A program made the translations under genes and the position numbers. Shown here piece by piece: positions 5,936 to 13,507 of a DNA stretch of 14,479 nt. The notes beneath the pieces are model-generated. The model was not told the origin of the DNA and made no database searches. It saw only the letters and a program-made list of their open reading frames with translations. The DNA lies in assembly GCA_964489835.1 (NCBI GenBank), contig CAZBBC010000118.1, positions 1-14,479 of the forward strand. The letters run 5' to 3'. This stretch comes from CAZBBC01 sp964489835. GTDB taxonomy: Bacteria > Calditrichota > Calditrichia > JAJRVZ01. The stretch's first letter is position 1, and each line of letters opens with the position of its first letter.

Positions 5936-6850
5936 ATGATCTATGAAAATATATTGCAACTTATCGGGAACACGCCCCTCGTAAGAATCAATCAATTGGT
6001 AAAAAAAGAGGATGCTGAGGTCGTCGCTAAACTGGAGTTTTTTAATCCGGGAGGATCAGTAAAGGATCGCATAGGTCTTAATATGATTGAAGATGCTGAG
6101 CGCCGGGGAATTCTTAATAAGGGAGACATCATTGTTGAACCTACGTCAGGTAACACAGGACTCGGCCTGGCGTTGGTTGCAGCAGTAAAAGGCTATGAAA
6201 CGATATTCACAATGCCGGAGACCATGAGTATCGAGCGAAGAGCCCTGTTGCATCAATTTGGTGCTAAAATAGTGCTGACACCGGGAGAAAAAGGTATGAA
6301 TGGTGCTGTTGGGGAGGCGGAACAGCTGGCCAATAAACCCGGTTATTTTATGCCCCAGCAATTTAAAAATCCTGCCAATCCCGGGATTCACAAGGAAACA
6401 ACTGCCCGGGAGATTATTAAGTCTCTGGAGGAAAGAATTCCGGACTATTTCGTCGCTGGTGTTGGAACCGGAGGGACCATAAGCGGAGCAGGTGAGGTTT
6501 TGAAAGAGAAATATCCGAACCTTAAAGTCGTTGCCGTAGAGCCCTCCGACTCACCGGTTTTATCGGGGGGGAGTCCGGGACCACACAAAATACAGGGAAT
6601 CGGCGCCGGTTTCATCCCTGAGATATATAATGCAGAAGTGGTTGATGAAGTTATTCAGGTACAGAACGAAGAAGCATTTGAAACAGCCAAAGAACTCACC
6701 CGGAGGGAGGGGATACTAGCCGGAATTTCATCCGGGGCAAACATGTTTGCTGCGCTTCAGATTGCCCGTCGTGCCGGAAAAGGTAAACTGGTGCTGGTAA
6801 TCATTTGTGATACCGGCGAACGTTATATAAGTACCAATTTATTCGGGTGA
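5936..6850 (+). CDS. cysK: Cysteine synthase A (O-acetylserine sulfhydrylase)
   Basis: A 304-residue cytoplasmic PLP enzyme that makes L-cysteine from O-acetylserine and sulfide. Visible family landmarks are IGNTPLVR (10-17), the PLP lysine in NPGGSVKDR (Lys43), the phosphate/substrate loop PTSGNTG (69-75), the GTGGT phosphate-binding loop (around 176-180), GISSGAN (around 262-268) and C-terminal CDTGERY. Length is typical (about 300-310). ATG 5936 follows AAGGG at about 10 nt. It stops just before cysE, so the two are probably co-transcribed and may form the cysteine synthase complex, in which CysK docks with the CysE C-terminus. The cystathionine beta-synthase-like branch of the same fold is the main alternative; the cysE neighbour favours cysK. 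Confidence 0.93.
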   Translation: MIYENILQLIGNTPLVRINQLVKKEDAEVVAKLEFFNPGGSVKDRIGLNMIEDAERRGILNKGDIIVEPTSGNTGLGLALVAAVKGYETIFTMPETMSIERRALLHQFGAKIVLTPGEKGMNGAVGEAEQLANKPGYFMPQQFKNPANPGIHKETTAREIIKSLEERIPDYFVAGVGTGGTISGAGEVLKEKYPNLKVVAVEPSDSPVLSGGSPGPHKIQGIGAGFIPEIYNAEVVDEVIQVQNEEAFETAKELTRREGILAGISSGANMFAALQIARRAGKGKLVLVIICDTGERYISTNLFG

Positions 6851-6855
6851 TATCG

Positions 6856-7452
6856 ATGGAACTAACAATAATTTCCGATATTAAAGCGATTAAGAAAAAT
6901 GATCCGGCAGCAAAAAATATTTTTGAAACATTATTGTGCTGTACAACCCTTCATGCTGTCCTGATACACAGATTTGCTCATTTCCTGCACAAAAAGCTAA
7001 GGATTCCGGTATTACCCCGCTTTATCTCCGCATTGAACAGGTTTTGGAGTGGTATCGAAATACATCCCGGTGCAAAGATAGGGAGAGGTTTTTTTATCGA
7101 CCATGGAACCGGGGTGGTAATAGGAGAAACAGCAGAGATTGGCAATAATTGCGTCCTGTTTCACGGCGTCACACTTGGAGGTACCGGACATTGGAAAGAC
7201 AAGCGCCATCCAACGATCGGTGATAATGTATTGATCGGGGCAAACGCTACCCTCCTGGGTCCCATTACTATTGGTGAAAACGTAAAAATAGGCGCCACCT
7301 CGGTTATTATCAACCGGGATGTACCGGCCAATTGCACCGTTGTAGGCGCCCCCGGAAGAATTGTAAAAGAAAACGGGATGCATACCAACCGCTTGTTGCC
7401 TTTGGCTCACTATAAACACGACAACGAGATGGGTATCGAGTATCACATTTAA
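6856..7452 (+). CDS. cysE: Serine O-acetyltransferase
   Basis: A 198-residue cytoplasmic enzyme that acetylates L-serine from acetyl-CoA, the committed step of cysteine synthesis. The helical N-terminal part (1-60, with DIKAIKKNDPAA and LLCCTTLHAVLIHRFAHFL) is followed by a left-handed beta-helix of hexapeptide repeats. This carries IEIHPGAKIGRG (67-78), catalytic-type DHGTGVVIGE (82-91, His83), GVTLGGTGHWKDKRHP (104-119) and VVGAPGRIV (162-170). It is the short form lacking the long N-terminal extension of enterobacterial CysE. I chose ATG 6856 because the N-terminus then matches the family and GGGTGA precedes it; a GTG at 6847 that overlaps the cysK stop is the alternative. It is tightly coupled to cysK. 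The sequence after its stop contains repeats rather than a further cys gene. Confidence 0.9.
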   Translation: MELTIISDIKAIKKNDPAAKNIFETLLCCTTLHAVLIHRFAHFLHKKLRIPVLPRFISALNRFWSGIEIHPGAKIGRGFFIDHGTGVVIGETAEIGNNCVLFHGVTLGGTGHWKDKRHPTIGDNVLIGANATLLGPITIGENVKIGATSVIINRDVPANCTVVGAPGRIVKENGMHTNRLLPLAHYKHDNEMGIEYHI

Positions 7453-7461
7453 TACCATAGC

Positions 7462-7589
7462 GCAGCCAAAGGCTGCAAATAAAAAGATTAATTAACCACG
7501 AAGCCCACGAAGTGAAAGGGAGGTATAAGAAAGCAGAATGCTGAAAGCCGGACAGTAAACTGCTTCTGCCTTCTGCTCTCTGCTTTCTT
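7462..7589. repeat. Three stacked repeat elements after cysE
   Basis: A micro-hairpin at 7462-7476 (stem GCAGCC/GGCTGC, loop AAA) is followed by a solo CACGAAG left arm (AACCACGAAG from 7494, two phased units). Next is an inverted pair AAGAAAGCAGA (7527-7537) and TCTGCTTTCTT (7579-7589) that runs into a T-tract ending at 7594. The last could also serve as a terminator for cysK-cysE, though its loop is long (41 nt, itself partly self-complementary). Confidence 0.55.
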
Positions 7590-7600
7590 TTTTTACTCTG

Positions 7601-7608
7601 TATCTTTG
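7601..7608 (+). promoter_or_regulatory. Possible Bacteroidota-type -7 box upstream of sulfatase
   Basis: TATCTTTG fits the TAnnTTTG promoter element known from Bacteroidota and lies 38 nt before the sulfatase ATG. No convincing -33 TTG partner is seen, because the expected position falls in the T-rich repeat end. This is a suggestion only. Confidence 0.35.
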
Positions 7609-7645
7609 CAAGATAAATATTTTAACGGTGGTGGGAGTGAATAAA

Positions 7646-9112
7646 ATGCCTACTTATACAAGACGAGACTTTTTAAAAAAAACCAGCTGCTTTGTACCCT
7701 CTGTTTTCCTTTTACAATGTTCTGAAAACCTGAAAGAATCTAAAAATTCGAAAAGACCAAATATCATATTTATCATGGCTGACGATATGGGCTATGGAGA
7801 TCTAAGTTGTTATAATACAGAATCAAAAATCCCCACAGTCCATATTGATCGTCTGGCCAGTCAGGGTATCCGCTTTACGAATGCCCATGCACCGGCTGCC
7901 TGGTGCGTGCCCACACGGTATGGTTTGCTTACCGGTCGATATCCATTTCGGGAAGATATGAAAAAAATTAAGAAACAGAGTCTTCTTGAGCCGGACAGAA
8001 TAAACATCGCTTCATTACTGCAAAGCCGGGGATATGACACAGCCTGTGTAGGGAAATGGCATTTAGGTTTTGATGATTGGGAAAATATCAATTATACCAA
8101 ACCCTTAAAGGGAGGGCCGGTGGACCGTGGATTTAATTATTTTTTTGGGATCCATGCGTCACTAGACATCCCACCTTATTTTTATATCGAGAATAACCGG
8201 TGCCTTGAACCTCCGACAGAAGACATTGAAGCCAGTTATAGCTCTGGTGTTCGAAAAATTCAGGGTGCATTCTGGCGGGAAGGTAAAATTGCACCCAATT
8301 TTAAACACGAAGAAGTTCTTCCCAGATTTACAGATAAAGCCTGCCAGTTTATAGAAAACCACGAAAAGAATCATAGAGATAATCCGTTCTTTCTGTACTT
8401 TGCATTGCCGTCGCCCCATACACCCTGGCTGCCGCTAAAAAAATACAAGGAACAAAGTCAGGCCGGAGATTATGGTGATTATATGGTTCAGGTAGATCAT
8501 TCCGTAGGCCAGATACTTTCGACACTGAAAGGGCTTAAAATCGAGGATAATACGCTGGTTATTTTCACCAGTGATAACGGACCGGTATGGTTCGATGAAG
8601 ATATTGAAAAATATGACCATCGGTCCTCTCATTTTTTACGTGGAATAAAATCGGATGCATGGGAAGGCGGGCACCGAATGCCCTTTATCGCACGATGGCC
8701 GGGAAAAACAGAGGATGGCAGTGTCACAGACGAAACGATTTGCTTCACCGATATGCTGGCCACTTTTGCAGCTATTGTCAATACGCCTTTGCCGGAAAAC
8801 GGCGCCGAGGACAGCTATAATATCCTTCCTGCCCTGACAGGAAAAAAATCTGATAAACCGATCCGTGAGGCAACAGTCATAGGAGATAATGCAATCATCA
8901 AGGATCAATGGAAGTTAATCATCGGGAGTGGAGCGGGTTGGATCAATAAAAATAAATTTCAAAATATCGAGGGACCTGAGGGTGAACTTTATAATATCCA
9001 AAAAGATCCATCCGAAAAAAATAATTTGTATATCGAGAATCCGACTGTGGTGACGCAGCTTACAGCACTATTGGATAAATATAAACAGGCAGGTCGTAGT
9101 GCTCCAAGATAA
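7646..9112 (+). CDS. Exported S1-type sulfatase (arylsulfatase family)
   Basis: A 488-residue sulfatase. The N-terminus has a Tat-like RRDFLKK motif (residues 6-12), a short hydrophobic segment and Cys25 in a non-classical lipobox-like context (LLQC), so periplasmic or membrane-anchored location is likely. Catalytic landmarks are metal-binding DD (46-47), the formylglycine site CVPTR followed by LTGR (Cys87, Arg91), GKWHLG (136-141), PHTP (257-260), SDNG (309-312) and GIK-x5-EGG near 340. The cysteine-type site needs maturation by FGE or anSME, neither of which is in this window. The family hydrolyses sulfate esters on aromatics or glycans; the neighbours favour a glycan. ATG 7646 is chosen because GGGAG precedes it at 8 nt; a GTG at 7628 would add six residues and bury that site. 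Confidence 0.9.
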   Translation: MPTYTRRDFLKKTSCFVPSVFLLQCSENLKESKNSKRPNIIFIMADDMGYGDLSCYNTESKIPTVHIDRLASQGIRFTNAHAPAAWCVPTRYGLLTGRYPFREDMKKIKKQSLLEPDRINIASLLQSRGYDTACVGKWHLGFDDWENINYTKPLKGGPVDRGFNYFFGIHASLDIPPYFYIENNRCLEPPTEDIEASYSSGVRKIQGAFWREGKIAPNFKHEEVLPRFTDKACQFIENHEKNHRDNPFFLYFALPSPHTPWLPLKKYKEQSQAGDYGDYMVQVDHSVGQILSTLKGLKIEDNTLVIFTSDNGPVWFDEDIEKYDHRSSHFLRGIKSDAWEGGHRMPFIARWPGKTEDGSVTDETICFTDMLATFAAIVNTPLPENGAEDSYNILPALTGKKSDKPIREATVIGDNAIIKDQWKLIIGSGAGWINKNKFQNIEGPEGELYNIQKDPSEKNNLYIENPTVVTQLTALLDKYKQAGRSAPR

Positions 9113-9234
9113 AAGGGCCCTGGGATGAGTTTTTTTAAATCAATTTCTTATGTATCTAAAATGTTTAAATCATTTGATATTCCGGTGATATTTAATTATG
9201 ATGTAATTTTTAACCGGATACCCATGATAGGGCC

Positions 9235-10374
9235 ATGATAACTTATAAGAATAAAAACCGAAAAAGTATAAACTATCTAAAGACGATCTACTTCGATTAC
9301 CCGGAATGGATACCTTGTGAAGTGGCTTTGATGCCTGCCACCTGGATGAAGTATCGTGAGAAACTAGAAGAAGTGGTTCTTGCGCATCCCAAAATTTTTC
9401 CTGGCTATTCCAAAGGATCGATTGACTTTGACTTTAGGGGACAGTTATATCCTCTCTATGAATTGGGTCAGCGCATCGATTGTTGGGGAACCACATGGAA
9501 AAATGTTGAAAGAGGATTGGATAGTTTTCCGATTACATTCCCCCTGGAAGAATGGGAGAATTTGAGTAATTACACTTACCCTGATCCACTTAAAGATGAT
9601 ATATTCGGACCGCGGGATTGGGATCTGGCCAAACGGAAATTAGATGACGCGAAAAAAGGTGGTGATTTTGCTATCGGAGATGGCCTGCCTCACGGTTTTA
9701 TGTATATGCGGCTGTTCTATCTGAGACGATTCGAAAATTTGATGATGGATATGGCAGTTGATGATCCACGGTTACAATCCCTCCTTAAAATGGTTGAAGA
9801 ATATAACCGGGTTGTGATATCAAAATATCTTGCCTTGGGTGCGGAGATATTTTTTTTTGCAGATGATCTGGGTCTGCAGGACGCCCTACCAATGGGTCCG
9901 GTCCTCTGGCGCAAATTCATCAAACCCTCATACAACAGGCTGTTCAGTCCCTGCCGCGAAGCAAACATACTCATTCGCTTACACACAGATGGGCATATCC
10001 TTGAAATTATTCCCGATCTGGTGGAAGTCGGTGTCCGGCTATTAAATCCACAGTTCCGCTCCAATGGACTGGAAGGACTGAAGGAAATGGCCAAAGGTAA
10101 GATTGCCCTGCACCAGGATCTGGATCGTCAGATTTTACCCTATGCCACTCCCTCGGAGATTGAGAACCATATTGAAGAAGTTTTTGAGGCACTGTATATG
10201 CCGGAGGGGGGATTGATGATCTATGCCGAATGTGAACCGGATGTGCCCCTGGAAAATATTGATACCCTTTGCACTACACTAGAGAAAATATGTCGTCTTC
10301 CGGTATTATCTGAAACTTCAGGGGATCGCACACTTTTCTACACGGCCGGGGGCAGGGATCGCTTGGGCGATTAG
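9235..10374 (+). CDS. Uroporphyrinogen decarboxylase (URO-D) superfamily protein
   Basis: A 379-residue cytoplasmic protein without signal peptide. The second half has the TIM-barrel pattern of the URO-D/MtaA/CmuA superfamily: FFADDLGLQDALPMGPVLWR (about 207-226), LIRLHTDGHILEIIPDLVEVG (about 246-266), then a KGKIALHQDLD-type strand. True HemE is unlikely because its N-terminal arginine-rich signature is missing and no other heme gene is present. The His-x-Cys zinc site of corrinoid methyltransferases is replaced by HTD, so zinc-dependent methyl transfer in the MtaA manner is also uncertain. Such proteins recur near sulfatases and Gfo/Idh/MocA genes in carbohydrate islands, but their reaction is not established. 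ATG 9235 has only a poorly spaced AGGG upstream, so the start is tentative. The sulfatase ends 122 bp upstream. Confidence 0.75.
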   Translation: MITYKNKNRKSINYLKTIYFDYPEWIPCEVALMPATWMKYREKLEEVVLAHPKIFPGYSKGSIDFDFRGQLYPLYELGQRIDCWGTTWKNVERGLDSFPITFPLEEWENLSNYTYPDPLKDDIFGPRDWDLAKRKLDDAKKGGDFAIGDGLPHGFMYMRLFYLRRFENLMMDMAVDDPRLQSLLKMVEEYNRVVISKYLALGAEIFFFADDLGLQDALPMGPVLWRKFIKPSYNRLFSPCREANILIRLHTDGHILEIIPDLVEVGVRLLNPQFRSNGLEGLKEMAKGKIALHQDLDRQILPYATPSEIENHIEEVFEALYMPEGGLMIYAECEPDVPLENIDTLCTTLEKICRLPVLSETSGDRTLFYTAGGRDRLGD

Positions 10375-10867
10375 CAAAAATTTTATGATGAAGCTAATAC
10401 CAATCATGGAATTTGACTAATGACCCACCCCGTCTCCCGGCCTGAGGCGGGTCGACACGGGAGGGTAAGAATTTTTTCTTCGTCTGCAGCCAACAGCTGC
10501 AGTACGCTATTGTAGCCAAAAACTTTGTTATTTTCGCAAAGTTATTTTAGGCACTTTAGATCACTTTTTACTTTAGGCACTTGCGGTTTACCGCGCTATG
10601 GATTGACCGGTTAGTAAATCAGTTCTCTCCGTTTAAATTTCGTACCTATTATTAGGATTATTTTGTATATTGAAAATAATTCAATACGACAATTACAGAT
10701 GCAGGAGATACTTATTTTTTCTTGTCATTGATTGATTTTTGTTAATTCCATTGGCTCCTAGGTTTTTATATTACTCGTATTCATATATTGGGAAGTAATT
10801 CACATCAGAGAATCATCTTATCAAGGGTAAAGTTAAAACGATGTAAACCTTGAGAAAAGGAGGCGTT
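10375..10867. other. Spacer with clustered hairpins
   Basis: Nearly 0.5 kb without a gene. The left part has a bulged GC hairpin inside CTCCCG (10434-10439) and CGGGAG (10458-10463), then CTGCAGC/GCTGCAG (10484-10502, 5-nt loop), then AACTTTG/CAAAGTT (10521-10543, 9-nt loop). The right part (10560-10867) is AT-rich. The promoter of the downstream operon should lie there, but I see no clear boxes. Confidence 0.55.
10434..10502. repeat. Two adjacent GC-rich hairpins
   Basis: The first (10434-10463) has outer arms CTCCCG/CGGGAG around an inner GCCT/AGGC stem (10440-10448). The second (10484-10502) is a perfect 7-bp stem CTGCAGC/GCTGCAG with loop CAACA. ATTTTTTCTT between them makes the first a possible terminator of the URO-D-like gene, whose stop is about 60 nt upstream. 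Confidence 0.5.
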
Positions 10868-11767
10868 ATGATCCAACCGTATTTTCTGTCTCCCTCCACC
10901 GGCGCGGGATCAGTTCATTCAAATTCATCAAAGTCAAATAAAGCCGGAAAAATAGGTCTGGGAATTAATCTGGAGTTCGTTCGTCATGAGGATAAATCCT
11001 TTGAATGGGCCATAGAAAAAGCAGCGGAATTGGGTTATGAGTATGTTGAACCGATGCTCCACTTGGGACGGGAGTTACTCAGCGAGGCCGGTTATTTTCA
11101 TAGCGTGTCTATGCTGGATGATCCGTATCGTGTGAAGGATGCCTGTGAAAAGGCAGGAGTAAAATTATCCGGTTTTTCCTCTCATTCCCCGTTATGCAAG
11201 CCTGAGATCAGTGTAGAATATCTAAAGCAGGCGATCCGCTACGCTGCTGAATGTGGTGCGCCGCTTGTCAATACCGACGAAGGACCCAAGCCTAAATGGA
11301 CGACCAAAGAAGAAGATCATGTCCTGATGCGCTACACCCTGCGTGAGGCGTCTTTTCTGGCCGAAAAACGTAATATTATAATCGGGATAGAGCCACATCA
11401 GCAATACAGTAAGACGCCGGATGGTTTGGACCGCATCCACGGACTTGTCGATTCCCCGGTTATTGGAATCAACTTTGATACAGGAAATTCGTATCTGTCG
11501 GGACAGGATCCGATAACCTGGCTGGAGCATGTCGCTGACCGTCTGGTACACTTGCATGCCAAAGATATATCGATTCAGCAGTCAAAAAGTGATCGCGGTA
11601 AGGTTTCCGGTACACCGGTTGGTTGTGCCTGCGGCGACGGTGTTATCGAGTGGGAGAAAGTAATTGCGATCTGTCAAAAGATTAACAGGGATATTGTCAT
11701 ATCGGTTGAATGCGGTACCGTGGAACAGGCGAAAAAGAGTATCGAACACCTGAAGAAGCTGATATAA
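10868..11767 (+). CDS. Sugar-phosphate isomerase/epimerase family TIM-barrel protein
   Basis: A 299-residue protein of the xylose-isomerase-like TIM-barrel (AP endonuclease 2) superfamily. Barrel strands carry the usual metal-ligand positions: IGIEPHQ (Glu175), INFDTGN (Asp204), LHAKD (His230) and SVECG (Glu281). A Ser/Lys-rich loop with GTPVGCACGDG (about 248-258) precedes the last barrel unit. There is no signal peptide, so it is cytoplasmic. Relatives isomerise or epimerise sugars, keto-acids or inositols, and the substrate cannot be inferred. ATG 10868 is chosen because AAGGAGG lies about 5 nt upstream; a TTG at 10850 would put the site inside the gene. It probably leads an operon with the Gfo/Idh/MocA and ThuA genes. 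The stop is followed almost at once by a palindrome. Confidence 0.87.
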   Translation: MIQPYFLSPSTGAGSVHSNSSKSNKAGKIGLGINLEFVRHEDKSFEWAIEKAAELGYEYVEPMLHLGRELLSEAGYFHSVSMLDDPYRVKDACEKAGVKLSGFSSHSPLCKPEISVEYLKQAIRYAAECGAPLVNTDEGPKPKWTTKEEDHVLMRYTLREASFLAEKRNIIIGIEPHQQYSKTPDGLDRIHGLVDSPVIGINFDTGNSYLSGQDPITWLEHVADRLVHLHAKDISIQQSKSDRGKVSGTPVGCACGDGVIEWEKVIAICQKINRDIVISVECGTVEQAKKSIEHLKKLI

Positions 11768-11771
11768 TGTG

Positions 11772-11793
11772 GAGGCGTATTGCCATACGCCTC
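11772..11793. repeat. Perfect 9-bp hairpin after isomerase gene
   Basis: Stem GAGGCGTAT/ATACGCCTC with a 4-nt TGCC loop, five nucleotides beyond the isomerase stop codon. It lacks a T-tract, so termination is doubtful. It may protect the 3' end of the mRNA or be a dispersed micro-hairpin. Confidence 0.65.
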
Positions 11794-11811
11794 TGTTATA
11801 GGTATGAGAGC

Positions 11812-12099
11812 ATGAAGCGTGGTGCACCCAGCACAATAGGGGCACGGCATGCCGTGCCCGATATTGATACCAGCAGAACCAATATGAAAGTCAAAAACAT
11901 TCACCGTACAGACGGCGATTTTGCGATGAGCTGGATCAAAGATTATGGAAAAGGTCGGATTTTTTATAACGCCTTTGGACATGAAAATCATATTTTTTGG
12001 GACCCGGTTATTCTCCGTCATCTACTGGATGGTATACAGTTTGTCCTTGGTGATCTGGTATGCGACACGACGCCCAGCGCAAAGATCCAAATAAAGTAA
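11812..12099 (+). pseudogene. ThuA-family C-terminal remnant
   Basis: From about 11860 the frame reads DIDTSRTNMKVKNIHRTDGD, then FAMSWIKDYGKGRIFYNAFG, HENHIFWDP, LRHLLDGIQFVLGDL and ends at TAA 12097-12099. This is the characteristic C-terminal third of ThuA-like proteins (usually about 240-300 residues). The catalytic-fold N-terminal two thirds are absent: only 44 nt separate the isomerase stop from the ATG at 11812, and that stretch is palindromic repeat. The frame differs from that of the isomerase, so it is not a fusion. The sequence preceding the homology (MKRGAPSTIGARHAVP) is translated repeat DNA. Most likely a gene truncated by deletion between repeats; translation as a 95-residue peptide cannot be excluded. 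Confidence 0.68.
11840..11859. repeat. 20-bp perfect palindrome
   Basis: GGGCACGGCATGCCGTGCCC reads identically on both strands and sits exactly at the upstream edge of the ThuA homology. A shorter palindrome, GGTGCACC (11821-11828), lies just before it. It is likely part of a dispersed hairpin family and marks the breakpoint of the truncated gene. Confidence 0.75.
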
Positions 12100-12142
12100 A
12101 CGAACTTATTAAAAAATAATTTCTTACAGTAGGAGGTAAGAC

Positions 12143-13471
12143 ATGACCCGTATTTCTCGACGTAGATTTCTAAAAAAAGCGGCCATGACCGGTGCGGCAC
12201 TTAGCTTCCCGACAATCATCCCCGCAAACGTTTTAGGTAGGAATGGGATCGTACCCCCCAGTGAACGTGTAAATGTTGGTGTCATCTCCTGTGGAAATCG
12301 ATCAGGCATTTCAATCGACTATAAGAATTATGCAAAATCCCAGGTCGTTGCCGTTTGTGATCCGGTAAAGGAACGCCGGCTGGAAAAGAAAAAGTTGTTT
12401 GACAATTGCGCCGACTATAATGATTTCCGAGAGTTGCTGGCACGGAAAGATGTCGATGCCGTCCATATTGCAACTGCCGATCACTGGCATGTCCCTATTT
12501 CGCTGGCCGCTGCCCGGGCAGGCAAGGACATGTATACGGAAAAACCTCTGGGCATCAGTATTGAACAGGATCTAGCCGCCTGGGAAATTACAAATAAATA
12601 TAACAGGATTTTTCAGTATGGCACCCAAAACCGATCCCAGATACATGTGCGTATGGGAACCGAAATGGTCCTCAACGGTCATATTGGCGAGGTGAAGGAA
12701 CTATACGTCTGGTGTCCGCAAGGAGAATCCGGAGGATCAGCGACTCCGGTTCTACCGGTTCCTGAAGGATTTGATTACGATATGTGGCTTGGTCCCGCCC
12801 CTGAAACGCCATTCTGTCAGGACCGGTGTCTGAATCAGACCGGAAGAAACGGTATTTTCCACATCTATGATTATGCGATCGGATTTATCGCTGGCTGGGG
12901 GGCACATCCTCTGGATCAGCTCCAATGGTGGGCGGACAATGCCGGCCTGACCATACCGGTTAAATACGAAGGCAGTGGTACTATTCCGAAAACAGGATTG
13001 TTTGATACAATCACCCACTGGGATATGACCTGCACCTATTCAAACGGACTCAAACTGAGATTCGTTGATGATCAAACTGCCAGAAAAGAAAAAATCGTGC
13101 CTCATATTGAAGAGATGGGCTTTTATCACGGTACGGTCTATGTAGGTACTGAAGGTTGGATAACCGTCTCCCGCTCCGGCTGGAAACTCTACCCTGAATC
13201 ATTGTATAAAAAAGCCAAGGATCCGGGTAATATACGACTGATTACCAGTCAAAATCACCGGGAACAATTTATCGATAGTGTTCTTGACAGAAAAGAACCA
13301 TTAAGCAACCTGAAAGGGGCGATTCTTTCCGATCTAATATCTCACCTATGCGATATCAGTATTCGGACTAATCGTCCGATCACCTGGGATCCGGATAAAA
13401 ATACGATCGTAGGGGATGAAGAGGCCGCCAGGCGAATGTCACGCCCCATGCGCAAGCCATGGACATTATAG
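12143..13471 (+). CDS. Tat-exported Gfo/Idh/MocA family oxidoreductase
   Basis: A 442-residue protein beginning MTRISRRRFLKKAAMTGAAL, a clear twin-arginine signal, so it is exported folded with its cofactor. The Rossmann part starts at about 42 (RVNVGVISCGNRSG, 42-55), with AVCDP (70-74), HIATADHWHVP (108-118) and the catalytic-type EKPLG (133-137, Lys134). The C-terminal domain has DYAIGFIAGWGAHPLDQLQWW (about 243-263), with Asp243, His255 and Asp258 as likely catalytic residues. The family uses NAD(P) to oxidise or epimerise sugars and inositols, sometimes with bound cofactor in Tat-exported members. Start is secure: AGGAGGT (12131-12137) precedes ATG by 5 nt. It lies 43 bp after the ThuA remnant and 36 bp before the intact ThuA gene, so an operon is likely. 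An extra Ser in the glycine-rich loop (GNRSG) is slightly unusual. Confidence 0.92.
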   Translation: MTRISRRRFLKKAAMTGAALSFPTIIPANVLGRNGIVPPSERVNVGVISCGNRSGISIDYKNYAKSQVVAVCDPVKERRLEKKKLFDNCADYNDFRELLARKDVDAVHIATADHWHVPISLAAARAGKDMYTEKPLGISIEQDLAAWEITNKYNRIFQYGTQNRSQIHVRMGTEMVLNGHIGEVKELYVWCPQGESGGSATPVLPVPEGFDYDMWLGPAPETPFCQDRCLNQTGRNGIFHIYDYAIGFIAGWGAHPLDQLQWWADNAGLTIPVKYEGSGTIPKTGLFDTITHWDMTCTYSNGLKLRFVDDQTARKEKIVPHIEEMGFYHGTVYVGTEGWITVSRSGWKLYPESLYKKAKDPGNIRLITSQNHREQFIDSVLDRKEPLSNLKGAILSDLISHLCDISIRTNRPITWDPDKNTIVGDEEAARRMSRPMRKPWTL

Positions 13472-13507
13472 CCTTTTTATGAGATTAAGTGTGCCCGGAG
13501 GAAGATC

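Noticed and set aside
7012..7458. Minus-strand 148-codon open frame over cysE
   Set aside because: Fully antisense to cysE, whose hexapeptide repeat pattern is unmistakable; the long open frame follows from codon bias.
9113..9234. GGGCCC with a following T-run as sulfatase terminator
   Set aside because: The GGGCCC palindrome has no loop-forming stem of useful length before the T-tract, so I did not list it.
9717..10094. Minus-strand 125-codon frame inside the URO-D-like gene
   Set aside because: Antisense shadow with Ser/Arg-rich low-information sequence.
9235..10374. Annotation as hemE (uroporphyrinogen decarboxylase proper)
   Set aside because: The N-terminal HemE signature is lacking, no heme biosynthesis neighbours are present, and the carbohydrate context fits the broader superfamily better.
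11674..12021. Minus-strand frame across the palindromes and ThuA remnant
   Set aside because: The plus strand shows clear ThuA homology there; the minus frame only reads repeats and antisense sequence.
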